NCBI GenBank assembly: GCA_903813345.2
Contig: CAIIXF020000002.1
Location: 29,273,223-29,337,222, forward strand
DNA: 64,000 bases
Origin: Owenia fusiformis
Lineage: Eukaryota > Annelida > Polychaeta > Sabellida > Oweniidae
Reading direction: 5' to 3'
Shown here: positions 23,596 to 36,053 of the stretch, in pieces
Layout: every line of letters begins with the position of its first letter
Position numbering within the stretch: the stretch's first letter is position 1
Position numbers and translations under genes: made by a program
The notes under the pieces: generated by a model
Told to the model about the DNA's origin: nothing
The model's input: the letters and a program-made list of their open reading frames with translations, nothing else
Databases searched by the model: none

Positions 23596-25986
23596 ATGCG
23601 AAATAACGTAGTCATTTCCATTACTGGACGTGCATCCATTCGGATTATCATCAGACCGCTATCAGCATGGGCTGCAGTCATAGCAGTGATGGTGTTTGAA
23701 TGTGGGGTGAGTAGAGTATACGTGGATACTATATTGATTTCATGTTTAAAACGAAACTGAATGCATAGTGCATGCCATGAATTGTATAATTTATGAAAAA
23801 ATATTAACTATTCTAATATTTCGGATTGATTATTTATAATATGTAATATCAAACAGTTACCTCTATGTTTTTTTCGGAAGGAAAACAACTGATATTGACC
23901 GAAGAAGTATAGCTAGGTAGGCATCTTGTTGCAGGTCGTGGGGGGCTGATGACTGTGATGAGCAATGCGCATACACAACGAAGCTTTTCACGTGCATAAT
24001 GCAACAACCCGGTGTGAAAGAAATGATGATCCCCCAGGGATTATGGTCCCCTTTCTTAATGGCCCTTACTGGCCCTGATTGCGTATAAATAATGAGGGAA
24101 AGAGTTGTATTTAGGTCACCATATAAATCAATGGAGAGTAGGACCATAATTTGATAGGACCTCCTACCCTTTTACACCGGCAGTGAGCAGAAGCCAATGT
24201 TTAAAGCAATGTTCAGCTAAAAGGGATGCAAACAAAACAAACATCCCTGATCGGCTCTAATCTTTACAAGGCTACATAGCTAATAGAAAACGAACAGTTA
24301 TTTCACATTAACTTTTTATTTTTTGTTTTAGAATACAGTAAAATGCGAAAAAGCAACGTTAATGAAAAATACATGCAAAATGTGGAAAGAATACAAAGTG
24401 GTAACATCAGACGGACGCATACAATGTAAATCGTGTTCACATTGTGCAAATGGCGAGTGTATATCTTCGCATTGCTATGGATTCACTGATACACAATGCC
24501 GAAGTGTTGGGACGAATGAATTCATAAAAGGGGCGGTGTGTTACCCATGTACCGATTGTGGTAATAAACGAGAGCTTTTACGAGTCTGTTCTCATGATTC
24601 TGATACACAATGTGGCGGGTGTATTGAAGGTGTGTTGTGTTTTGACAATCGTTACAACAATTCATTTCAAGATGTCACGTCCTTAACGACGAATTGCGAT
24701 TTTTCAAACGACATGTATTTTGTGAATTTACAAGTAAATTGACGTACGTGGAGATGTATCGAGGCTATTCTAAGATATAATGATACAAAATACTAATGTT
24801 TTGTACTAATGTCACTGGTGATCCACTCGATTACGCTAGTTCGTTTCGGTAAAAAAATGTCGGAACCTCGAAGGTACGATTTTTCTTTTTTCCCCCTTTT
24901 TAGGCGTTGTAGGCAGGATTCCCAAAACATTTTTTATCACAAACGTGTATCAGTATCATACATTTCAGAAAATGTACATGCTTGCGAACAAATAGTTCAG
25001 AAGACAACGCAATCGTCGATTATTTCTCACTTTGGTCTTTTTTTGGTATGCGTCCGTCAAAATGTTGTTGGAATTCTGCCTACAATGCGTGAAAAAGGAA
25101 AATCAGAAAAATCGCACCTTCGAGTTTCCGACGAAAGGTAACCAGCGTAACTGAGCGGATCAGCAGTGAATGTAAGAACTAATATTGGACAATTTTCTGA
25201 TCTTAAGTAAGTGTGCGGAGACGAACTTGTAAAATTTCGCGTTTGTGTTTTTGTTATACTAATGCTCTACATGTATACACTTGTCTTCAAATGTTTGTAG
25301 TTTGTGTACATTCAACAAAGTTTGTTGGTCTTTTTTATCAATTGGAAAGACGTTCTTTACAGAGTATATGTTTTCATTCATTTGTTGTGGGAAATTATTT
25401 TTTAAGGTTATCAATGGGACTTCATGCTTGAGGAATGTCTTCTTGATCCAGAATTTAATGCTACCGCAGGCCACTATCTATCCAATAAGTCATTGCGATT
25501 GAATATTAACAAACCAGGTGGAACGGCCAATCCTGAATCACAAGACAGTGTTACGTTTGGTCCAGTGGACAGTGGACATGGTTTAGGTAACAAACTCTAT
25601 AGCTTTCTAAAAAATAATTCGTTAATTTGTTTCTCGTTCAATTAAACTATAACCATGTTTGTAAGTTGCTTATATGTTAACAATAAGCCTAATTTTCTGA
25701 TTTTCCAGATCCAGGAAACGAAATGATAATATGTTTGACGATTGCTCCTATCGCGATAGCAGGGCTTGTTGCTATTGTCATGATCGCCAAGATGAAGAAG
25801 AGCAAACGGTCTTTCACAAATGCTCAAGACAGAGACAAGGCGTCTCGTCAGAGTTTAATTGAAGGAAGTGGAAACGCTGTTTGGGTTTCAATGTGCGATG
25901 AATCGAATAAAGATGTCATTCACCAGTCAAGTAAAGTCTCACCACCACCATTGCAAAATAAATCAGATTCAGCTCTTTTGATTTGA
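23596..25986 (+). CDS. TNF-receptor-superfamily-like gene 2, type I membrane protein, 4 exons
   Basis: Four exons join in phase to 288 residues: 23596-23706 (signal peptide, donor gtgagt), 24332-24629 (cysteine-rich, acceptor ttgttttag, donor gtgtgt), 25407-25586 (linker, donor gtaaca) and 25709-25986 (membrane and tail, stop TGA). Exon 1 ends in the hydrophobic run WAAVIAVMVFECG after a long basic-polar start. Exon 2 holds two TNFR-type modules: CKMWKEYKVV to DTQC, then CYPCTDC to DTQCGGC. Exon 3 opens YQWDFMLEEC and has potential N-glycosylation sites (NAT, NKS). Residues 202-223 form the membrane helix, followed by KMKKSKR and a 60-residue Ser-rich tail ending ALLI. There is no death domain and I see no clear TRAF-binding motif. 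The exon plan matches gene 1, so they are tandem paralogues. Intron 1 carries a MITE at 24009-24180 and intron 2 another at 24813-25168. Confidence 0.83.
24009..24180 (-). mobile_element. MITE family D, copy 2 (intron 1 of receptor gene 2)
   Basis: Starts ccggtgtgaaagaaatgatg and ends cctacccttttacaccgg; reverse complement of the copy at 22574. Confidence 0.8.
24813..25168. mobile_element. MITE family A, copy 2 (intron 2 of receptor gene 2)
   Basis: Ends cactggtgatccactcgatt and gagcggatcagcagtg; flanked by aatgt on both sides. Shorter than the copy at 7343 and lacks one inner palindrome. Confidence 0.8.
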
Positions 25987-26384
25987 AATGAAATTAGCAA
26001 ATATGAAAACAATGACATTTACTACGCATATACCAAGGAGCTTTTATGCATGGCTGCTATACTAAAATTGTGATTCTCAAGGCCTCCTCTGAACGAAAGC
26101 CCCCCTCCCCCGACGTCAACTTGCGTGTACTGGCAAATAGGACTTGAGTAAAACTCGTTCCCATCAGTATATGTACGTTCTACATGGTTGCATGGTTGCA
26201 TTTAGACGGCTTAAAAAGCAAGCGCAAAGATGTGCTTTGGTTTGCAAGTTTACGTTCCCAAGACTGCGTTTTTAGGTTTTTAGCGGACTCGTTCATATGT
26301 GAGGGGTTTTATCACGCCCGGTGAATGAAATGGGGGGGGGGGGGGTAGGCGAGATCGCAAGAAAATTCAACAAAATAAGAAGAT
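25987..26384. other. Downstream of receptor gene 2; poly-G tract
   Basis: No further exon seen. A run of 13 or more Gs lies at about 26332-26345. Confidence 0.4.
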
Positions 26385-28390
26385 TTCCTTTTTCAAGAGA
26401 AAGTTTACAATTGATTGCTAGGCGCACGGCATGGTATGGTAAAATATGTTATTTCTTCAAGGATTTTTTTTGAACCGATGCGCTTCTAAGATATGAGATC
26501 CATTAAAAGGCCCACCACCACCAACTTGAAAAGTCAATATCTTTGCTATAAATCAGGCAACAATGGTCAACATGACCTGTAATAAATACTAACAAGGGAC
26601 GTATTATCACAAAACTAAGGGCATTGTCGGGGGCATTGTGTCTTTCTGAGTCTCCATAATTTCCATAATTTCCGTTTTGGGCGCCTATTACAAACCTCTA
26701 TTGCTGCGTCTACATTTTTTGGCATTAAACGTAGCAGTTTAACATCCTAACATCTTTTAAAAATTGATCAATACGTCCTGTCCCGTCCCGCGTCGTCTTC
26801 CACACTACGCACCGTCGTGTCTATGGCATTGATAAATTCTCCCTTTCGCGATTCGCTCTTTGAATCAGAACGTTCGCAAATATGTACTGAAAAAGCACTC
26901 AAAAAGGACAAAAATTGATTTGTCAATATTTTCTCACTATGCATTCCGCGTAGCTATTTGCGTGACCCGAAAGTTCTAAATCAAACTAATTACGCAATTT
27001 TGTTTTTACACCCGCACGCTAAATAAAACAATGACAACATCGGAAGTATTCTTCTTTGTCATTGCTTTAATAGTCACTATACCGAGTTTAATCAATAAAA
27101 GATTGTACAATTAACAACAAAATTCGGAAACGAGTACTATAGCTTTGCTTTCGAACCACTGAACAGAGTGACCTAGATAATAGCGATGCTTCTTCTTTGG
27201 TCTACTGCTCAGTTATTTGTTGGTTTTCAACGTAACTCTATGATGTAATTTGAAGATGAATACTTTTATTCAGTTGATGCATCGATGTTGCAGTTTGTAG
27301 TGCGGTAAGATTGGCATGAAAGTATTGAAAGTCGAATGGAATTGTTTTTTTCCAATATGGCGACTAGTCAACTGATCATGTGACCTTCTCTTCCGGAATA
27401 TTTTCTCACTTTTCAATCATCGTTTTCACCACGCTATGAATCAATACAATGAAAAAAATAGCTGTTATATTAAGATTAATAAGAGATCAATCGTTTCTAA
27501 TAATTTTTTCTGTACCCTCGTACGGGGATATGAACGAATATATCGTTTGAAAAATAGGTGTGAAAATCCCCATGTTAAACCTATGAGGGAAAACAAGGAA
27601 GTATAAATTTGTTCCTCCGCGAACTGCATCATGGGAAATATTTTGACCTTATAAAGAAAGATTTTCGCGTCTCCTCTTTTGAAGAGGGAACAGCGATTTC
27701 GACACCGGGGCGTAGTGGAAGACAACGGGACGTATTGATCAATTTTGAACCAATGTGCGGGTGATTTCGAAACTGCTGCATTTATTGCCCAAAAATGCAG
27801 ACGTAGCGATGGAGAATTGTAATGGGCTTCCTTTGGAAAAATATGGGCGAAAATGAGAAAACAACTGGTGAGATAACTCGACTTTTAGTTAAAATCTTTG
27901 AAAACTTCCGTGATCTAGCAGCTGGGGACCTAACGTCGCTAAAACGAGAGACCCTGTACAATAAAGCAATGTACCGACAGAAAGGCATATTTTTGTTTTG
28001 CTTTGTATGGTAAAAGTTTGAAAAAAGGATGCGGTTTGAGGCTCACAATCCTTGATTTTCCAAAACCTGGTAAGTTTAAAAACTTTCACTTTCGATACGA
28101 GTTACAAGTAACATCTCTTAGCAAGTCTTATAGACACATTACACCCACCTTCATTTACTCCCCCTCCATTCAATTCTAATTATTTCCAATTATTTTATTT
28201 ATAACGTATGGAAACTTATTTAAAAAAGCGATATTTATTTCAGGTCGTGTAGACCATTGTTGCCTGATTTAAATAGATCTCATATCTTAGAAGCGTATCG
28301 GTTCAAAAAAACCTAGAAGACCTAACATATTTTAAGATGCCGTGCGCCTATTTATTTAGCAATTGTAAATTTTATTGTCTTTGTAAACAT
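26385..28390. repeat. 2.0 kb foldback
   Basis: 26395-26590 (aggcgcacggcat, gatatgagatcc, caggcaacaatgg) matches 28225-28385 in reverse complement. Inner blocks 26760-26800 (gatcaatacgtcc, gtcttccac) match 27703-27755. No coding frame supported. Confidence 0.7.
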
Positions 28391-29372
28391 AAACCTAGAT
28401 TTTGCTGAACTGAGAAGTATTTATTCACAAAATGCAAATGAATGATGCTGTTCAATTTATGAAGAAAAGGTCTGAATAACATTTTTGCCACTTAGTTCCA
28501 CATATACTGGCATTTGTCAAAGTGGAAAGGGATGGCAAAACGAACAAAATCTGTTCCGGATACCAGTTTTTTTACCCCCCCCCCTATCACACCAAACTAG
28601 TTCTTACCCGTTCTTGCCAGTCCTACGAAAACGTCGTAAAACGGGCTCATTCTGCCTGTGGTCGGGAAATATGTCTAAAATAATTACTAATAGCTACTTC
28701 GTTCATGAACAGTCTTCAATACGTCCATCTCATTCGCAGTTCGTTCAGGTCGCACCACGTCGGTGTGCAACGTCGTATAACGCGTCCCTTAGTCTAGAAG
28801 GTCATCATGACCTGATTACAGAACGGTATGGTCGCCATCGAATTTTGAATCGATTCAAAATTCTAAATCACATTCCCCGTTACCCTTTGCATTCGTTTGA
28901 CTTCACTTCTTAAAAGAGAGTTTAATATATCAGTATCCTGGAAACAGCCCTGAACTGAATGTGACCGAAAATATGGGTTCAATTGTCGACGATAGGATGG
29001 ATATTGAGTTCTAAAAAAGGACGTTGATGGTAGATACTTCAAGAAAACTCTTCTAAAATGCCTTAAAAGGTTTTATGGGGATTACATAATACCACATCCC
29101 TATTTATAGCGAGTTTAAGGCCATGTATGGAAAATATTGCTGCTGCTATGGCCTATGGAGACACATCGACTATTATTTTGGTGTAAAACTGACTTTAATT
29201 TTGGCCTAACACTAAATTTTGAACTAAATTTTCCCATTTGTAAGATGAAGCATGATGCTTGGCAAATCAATCTAACTTTGGATGAGGTTTAGGATGATAT
29301 ATGACACATACTATGGAGACATTAGAATATGTCTGCCTATGGGCCGGCGTGCCCATACTTTCGGGACACCCT
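28391..29372. other. No gene seen; dispersed repeat at 28877
   Basis: 28877-28940 is a copy of the accctttgcattc repeat also at 1713 (reverse) and 8638. A C-run lies near 28576. Confidence 0.4.
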
Positions 29373-30058
29373 GTATAATAATGATAATTACTATTTCCCT
29401 ACCCCTGGAAAGTGGGTGTGGTCAATGAAAAAAAAATCATAAAGTAGCAGTTTAAATTCAAAGTTAGTTAAAATGGCACTCACGACAGCTTTCCCTTTTT
29501 TGAACGCCGATAGATCGGTAAGTATTTGTACTATGACCTTGAATCTGCTTAAATATGTATTCTTGGTGGTACCATCTCATTGGAATCAATGGAATCAATG
29601 GAAACATTGTCACTCATACTTCATGTGCTAGTAAGCACTGAAAGTGGACTTTTTGCATTGTGGCCGACCCCATACAAAGCAAACATCGCGGTGGGGGGGG
29701 GGGGGGGTCTAAACATTGACCAATTGGGCTGAATTTTGTTGTTGGCATTGGTCAAATCGTAGATCATTTTGTCAAAAGGTAAGGATGATCCGAGAAAAAG
29801 TTCGTGAAATGAAAACCCTATATAATAGATTTCATTATGGTACATTGTACTGCATTGAAACCGTGTAGAGTCCTATATTCTAATAATAAATGAATTACAA
29901 TGTCAAGTAACAAGTGAAGATGTTTTTAATCATTGATTTGCTTTCTAACGATACACGTTTTTAACTGTATGCTGCAAAATGATAACATTTACCACGCCCA
30001 CTTTCCAGGGGTAGGGTACTATTAAAAATTGTAAATCGTATATTATCATTATTATAGT
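29373..30058. mobile_element. Foldback element 690 bp, downstream of the sulfotransferase
   Basis: ctacccctggaaagtgggtg (29399) is complemented at 29998 (cccactttccaggggtaggg), and the ataataatgata ends pair beyond it. A poly-G tract lies inside at about 29691-29707. Confidence 0.65.
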
Positions 30059-30431
30059 TGTATGACACTATCAAAAAAGCTTGAATTAGTTTATGAAACG
30101 TAAAAATCACAAAATTTACATATTTTTCCTATTATTGCAATATTTCTGACACTAATACAGATATCGGCCTATAACTTTAGGATATTCTTCATCTCTGGAC
30201 AAGTAATATAATGTGTGCTGTAGAAAACAGAACACAATAGCCAATATATCCTTTAAGTTATGAAATATTGCCAGCAGCTGATACATTTGGCCAATATTTT
30301 TATTGCATCATTTTGTATAGTATGAGTAAGACTGACTGTATATTTTCTACAATTTATTTAGCAATGTGTATGATGTGTATTTATTATTTATCAATAACTA
30401 TACATATTTATGAGTTTACTTTTCTGTGTCA

Positions 30432-31688
30432 CTAATCATAATCAAACAATACAAGGTCATTCTGATAGACCGATTTTAGTCTGTATAACATGTCTTTCGG
30501 CAGATTAGCATACCCAGCTTTTTGTGTTTTTAACGGAAGGTATAGTAAATTAGTCAAGTTACTTTTATCCATACGATTAAAAATCAACTGAGTCAAATTT
30601 GATGCAATATTTGGTCCATATGGTATTTCTAACAAATCATGAATTGAGTTGGCGTCTAACGGTTCGATATACCCATGGCTGATAAAGTTTTGTACAATTC
30701 TTACAATGTATTCATTTTTAGACATACAGACTTTCAATTTTGGAAACTGAGAAAATGACCACTCGATCTCACGATTCATTGTAGCTTTTCGTAGTTCCAA
30801 GCTAGGGGTATCGGCCGTAGGAAGTCGTATTTTATCTTCTGCACCAATAGTACGCAGTACGTGCTGAATATCGTCATGGAATGTCTCCATTTTCCCTATG
30901 ATGTCGTATTTGATCAGACACGGATCACACCTGACATCAAATGGCTTCCAATGAGGATCCATGACAGTTTCTAAATGTTTTTCAGAACTTGATATAACGA
31001 AACTTAGGAACTCGGCAAATGCAACATCATAGCCACAGGCCTTGGATTTATTGCTTGGGTTTTCACGAAATCTATTGACTAAATACCGGCCAACTTTTAA
31101 CCAATAGGGAGCATTTATTGTGACAAATTTATTTTCATATGCTGAAAAAAGTCTGCTAAGAGGATCTCTGACAAATGTTACCTTTGTATATGTTCTCAGA
31201 ATTTCATCTTGCTCAGTTTCGTTAAAATCCTTTAGCGTTGGAAATTTTTCGCCATGTACACTTCCGATTAATTTGTGAGCGTAGGTTTTAAAGGGATTTT
31301 TCTCAGTTACGTTATTGAGCAATGTTTTAAGAATTGTCTTCAAAAATGTGCTTCCAACTTTGGCATTAGGGCAAAGTAGAAATTTATATTTTTTATTGAT
31401 ATACAAGTTACTATACAATGCGTCCTGATGCCTAGTTAAATCCCGATAAAATCGAGTGTGTTTTCGACATTTTTCCTGCATGAGGTTTTTTCTTTCTTGC
31501 ATTTCTTGTATTTTAATCCTTGTCTTGTTTCCATGTTGCTGGTAGTATCGCCTCAGTTTTGACAATTTAAGTATATCGGTATCATAATGATATGCCTTGT
31601 AACTTAATAGGCATATCTCGGCTACAATAAAAAGTAGTGAAGCTCCCAATAACACGTTGACTCTAGGCATCATAGTGGTGAACTGCAT
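30432..31688 (-). CDS. HNK-1-family carbohydrate sulfotransferase (CHST8-14-like), single exon
   Basis: An uninterrupted 418-codon frame on the minus strand. Residues 11-31 form one hydrophobic segment after a short N-terminus, the type II anchor of Golgi enzymes. Residues 32-100 are a basic, partly helical stem. CPNAKVGSTFLK (106-117) is the 5'-phosphosulfate-binding loop, and FVRDPLSRLFSAY (172-184) is the 3'-phosphate-binding motif for the donor PAPS. Later residues (DPHWKPF, RCDPCLIKYDIIGKMETF) match the conserved middle of the HNK-1 sulfotransferase family, which transfers sulfate to GalNAc or glucuronic acid on glycans. Length is normal for the family. The lack of introns may mark an old retrocopy or a naturally intronless lineage; the frame is intact. 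The exact substrate cannot be told. Both flanks are repeats. Confidence 0.9.
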   Translation of the reverse strand: MQFTTMMPRVNVLLGASLLFIVAEICLLSYKAYHYDTDILKLSKLRRYYQQHGNKTRIKIQEMQERKNLMQEKCRKHTRFYRDLTRHQDALYSNLYINKKYKFLLCPNAKVGSTFLKTILKTLLNNVTEKNPFKTYAHKLIGSVHGEKFPTLKDFNETEQDEILRTYTKVTFVRDPLSRLFSAYENKFVTINAPYWLKVGRYLVNRFRENPSNKSKACGYDVAFAEFLSFVISSSEKHLETVMDPHWKPFDVRCDPCLIKYDIIGKMETFHDDIQHVLRTIGAEDKIRLPTADTPSLELRKATMNREIEWSFSQFPKLKVCMSKNEYIVRIVQNFISHGYIEPLDANSIHDLLEIPYGPNIASNLTQLIFNRMDKSNLTNLLYLPLKTQKAGYANLPKDMLYRLKSVYQNDLVLFDYD

Positions 31689-32999
31689 TCTTCATTTATT
31701 ACTGCTATGAATATTGATTTATATTTTAACCCCCATTCATAGTGGGGGTAAGCTTACCGTTACGACGACTGTGGTTTCACGTTTTCATAATGGAGACTTT
31801 TACGGAGAATGTTTGCAGTTTGCTCTCTGTCGCTTGGTCAATATTCTATCGAGTAAAAATTGTAAATTCCCTCTCTATCCCCATTTTCCGCGAGTATTCC
31901 TGCCACCAGGTACATGCATTGATTTAAAATTTCTAGTATAACGTTCACATAATGTCGGTACTTTTCGGTAAATGGGTTTGATATTAGATAGATATGGGTT
32001 TGATAGTAGAGAGATTTCGCAACTCACTCAAAGCATGCTTATCATTCCCGTATCTTTACCCCCTTGGACACAAAAATGGAAACATTGAAACCGGGTAATT
32101 AATAATTTAAAGGTACAGTAAAATCTGTATTACTGAATACCTCCTTCGCACGTTTAACTTATGAAACGTTTGATTACGTCATCATTTATTACGCAGCTCT
32201 TTACGTCCATACGTTTGATATTCTTACGTATAGACGACGATCTATAAGATCATCACACTTGTGGACGTATAGAGTGACATATAATTTCTATTATTGAGCG
32301 ATATGCCAAATACCTTCAAAGAAAATACCCTTCACACAACAGAACTTTGAATATCGTAACAAAGCAACTGAACAAGCAAGAATTGCCGAAATTACCAAAC
32401 TGAAGAAGAAAGTAAATCGTACCCCTTTCCGCCATTCTATAGAGCTGTAAAGATAACGAAACTACAGTCATCTAAAAGTATACTCCAGTGTAACTTCCAT
32501 TCCTAACAAATATTAGATAACAAGCTAAGATGGAGAAATTCAACTCCTAAAAGAGAATAGGATGGGGACATTCAACCCCTAAAAATAAAAGTAAAACTCA
32601 GAAGAGAACAATGCAGCTAACTGTAGGAACCCGCTCTAGAATATCCTTGGTGCTTAGACAGATCTTACAATAGCGTGGAATGGTGAAAGAACAAATTAAT
32701 GCATATTTTTATTTATTCACCTGGCAATCATGATACTTCAATAGCATAGATACAGTTCAATAACTTGAATTGTTTATACTATAGTTATTAGAATGTGGGT
32801 TTTGAAGAAACAGAATGTATTCTATTGCTCTTTTTCTTATATTTCTTGCAATATTATTCGTAAATGTTTCTTCCCAAACAGCAAATATAGGCAATTCTTG
32901 CTTGTTTAAAGTAGTTCGTTCTGGAAATGAGAAAAAATAGAATTTGTTTTAATATTTCAAGTTTTATTTAAAAAACATAGACCGAAGAGCAGGGGTAAT
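31689..32999. other. Upstream flank of the sulfotransferase, no gene seen
   Basis: Contains a gggtttgatattagatagat/gggtttgatagtagagag direct repeat near 31975-32020 and the gaaacattgaaa block shared with 15430. No promoter element is recognised with confidence. Confidence 0.35.
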
Positions 33000-35612
33000 A
33001 TCGCTGGTATTTCTTCCACAATTCCAAGAAATATCTCCCCATAGTCTCTCCTAATAATGAGAAAGTGTTGTTAAGGTGTTCCTGAAACTATGGGGGAGCA
33101 GGACTTTAACTTTAATATGATTTAAGGTTACCATATTGTTAATAGGGGTTAAAAGGGTTAATGCTTGTTAAATATATTTTGGGATTTACTGTACATGATA
33201 AGTCTGTTGTACCTGTTATTCGTGTATCTAACAATTGTTTCATGCATCTTTTTCATCATCAAACAAATATATTATTAAACATATGTGATACAAATGGGAA
33301 TGTTGTATGATTGAAGCATGAATTATTTGTCCCAATTATTATTAATTTATTGGTGTATATTTTAATCTTTGATTATTCCAGAGTTTAATCTCTACAGGAT
33401 ATTTCGGTGAAACGCCTCGATTTGTGGAAACTGGTGACCTATGAAAGTGAACTGTTGACAATACCAATCAATCATATTTCAATATGCTCCCCTACCAATT
33501 AATTTGTACAATATTATTGGCAGTTACATGTAAATAACACCACAAAGCCATATCAAATGTCAATAGGGACCCAATACCAAACTAAATGTCTAAATATAAG
33601 ACAATATCTGGGAAACAATCAAAATCAACCTCAATTTTTATTCACTATCAAAGAGGATGATGTTTGAATATGACTATTCACCGTTCATTGAAGGCTGCTT
33701 GGCACCTTTCACCTGACTGTGACCAATGACAATTCTGCAATAAACTTTGTAAAATATATAAAAAGTGTTGTCACTGGAGATTAATAACAGTAAATAAAAT
33801 GAGTATTTGCTATTCATACCAAGGTTAAGATTGAGTATATTGCCAAAGTAGGGTGGGTTGTTCTATTATGAGAAATCTAACAATTTAAGCAGTGTAAACA
33901 CTAAATTAAATTAAAAGATTTCCATTATATATAAAAACCACTGACCCTAAGATTCAAAGGGTCGAGTCGGGTGTGGTATGAGTGTGGTTTGGAGGTGGTA
34001 TAAACGCAGCACAGGTATGGGTGATACATAATATGAATAAAAAGTGTGGTCTAAAATTGTGGGAAAAGTTTGTTTTTTAAGTCAACAAACCCATAAATGT
34101 TTATATAAGTTATAACAACAATGTTCAATTCCACAGCTAGGACAAAATGAGTTTACTCAGATCTAGCTAAGATATAGATTAAATGAAAATTAGCATCCAA
34201 GATCCATCATTAAACTTATAATTATTAATCAAATGATTAATTATTATCAAATAATTATTAATCATACTGAAAAAGGGACACATTGAAGTGACGAGCCTGA
34301 ACTGAACATACAGAGGCAATCAGAACTTGCCATTTAGATAGATACAGAAAAGTATCATTTAAAGCTCTGTAGATGGATTGAATTATCAGTTAACCTTCTT
34401 ACAAATCTGAAATATGGTCTTCAAGCACAATAATGTACATTACAAATGTTTACTATAAAGCAAAGAAAAATACGCTTCACGAAAAAAGATCACATGATTA
34501 TGAATATAAATATCTCCCACAGAATGCATCAACTTGGGTTGTTGCTATAGAACAACCTACTATCAACCTTTGGTAACAACTTAAGATGTGTTTTTCAAAA
34601 TCTCACAGTTTTCACTAAAACTTCTTTTAATAACCTGTCCATATAACTGTAGCTTTAAGGGTGATTAAGTACAAAATATGTCATTTGTACTGAGATTAAA
34701 GTTAAATAAAAATCACATTGCTACATTTAGGTTTCCTCATTCGCATGAATTTAGGGTTTTTGAAAAGATACATGTCATGTATTTAGGACTCAATTTGTCC
34801 ACAAAGCACATTCTGGAATGTGTAATAACAAGTTAACTGACTTATTGAACTATTATTTTTATAAACATATCAGCAACATGCTTTTCTTATTTAATTATTA
34901 GATTTAGACTCTTGATTAGAATTATAATCTTATTATTAAAATAAACATTGATATAATTCAAATAAATTCACTAACTACAGGTACTGGACTATTATTTTAA
35001 CATATTGATTACATGTATTTGTACAGCAGACACATCCTGTTATTCTTTAATTAGTCTTATAATAAGATTAGTCAGTTCAGTCAAAATAAGCTTCCCTTTA
35101 GAATAACTAATTTAAAATACTCTGTTTTATATTAATGCAAACTTCTGATCTTCGTAAATAAAAAAGTCAAGCATCATTCATTCCCGCATTCATTTTGACT
35201 CTAACCCGTATGCCATTTTACTGAAATATTTTGTAAAGATTAAACTGTTTAACCTCAGTCAGAGTATAAAATGTATATGTGATCATATTAACCCATCTCC
35301 CTATGCTTCAATCATAAAACATTCTCATAGTTGCCACATTCGTAATGTAATATTTGATTGAAGATGCATAAAACAGTTTAGATACCAGAATAACAGGTAT
35401 AACCGATTTATCATGTACTGTACAGTAAAACCCAAAATATATTTAACAAGCATTAACCCTTTTAACCCCTATTAACAATATGGTAACCTTAAATCATATT
35501 AAAGTTAATGTCCTGCTCCTCCATAGTTTCAGGAACACCTTAACCACACTTTCTTATTATGAGGAGAAACTATGGGGGGATATTTCTTGGAATCGTGGAA
35601 GAAATACCAGCG
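33000..35612. repeat. 2.6 kb foldback with palindromic centre
   Basis: 33000-33320 (cgctggtatttcttccac, ttaacaataggggtt-like, actgtacatgataa) matches 35310-35612 in reverse complement. Shorter matches continue inward, and the centre near 34215-34265 is itself palindromic (ataattattaatca). No frame encodes a recognisable protein. Confidence 0.75.
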
Positions 35613-36053
35613 GGGGCCACACTTTTATGAGTGTCAAAACAGGTAACCCCAACCACACTTAAACATATGTTGATTGGTAAAAATGTGGTTAAAAAAGGTC
35701 GTATTTTAACCACATGAGGAGAAAACAAGCGTTTTTATCATTAAATTGACGATGTGTAAGTAAATAAAAAAACATGTGTTCAATTTAATTCGCCAGTAGA
35801 AGGTTTATTTGCCCAACGTGACAATTGAATTTATCTCCAAATTCCCTCTATTTTTTTAAATGAAAATAACATAATACTATAGTACATATTTGGAATTTTA
35901 TTTCATCTAGCATTATATCACAAAATATATATGTTTACATTTATATAGCCTATAGATACAATATTTCCCCTTCCCCTATAGCTACATATAGTTTTATCCA
36001 GTTGTATTAGTCTCATAAGTCGTACTCTTACCAGTAAGCATAAACGGATTATA

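Noticed and set aside
28485-28913. 142-codon open frame, plus strand
   Set aside because: Low-complexity composition, contains a dispersed repeat (28877) and a poly-C run, and no domain motif; taken as chance.
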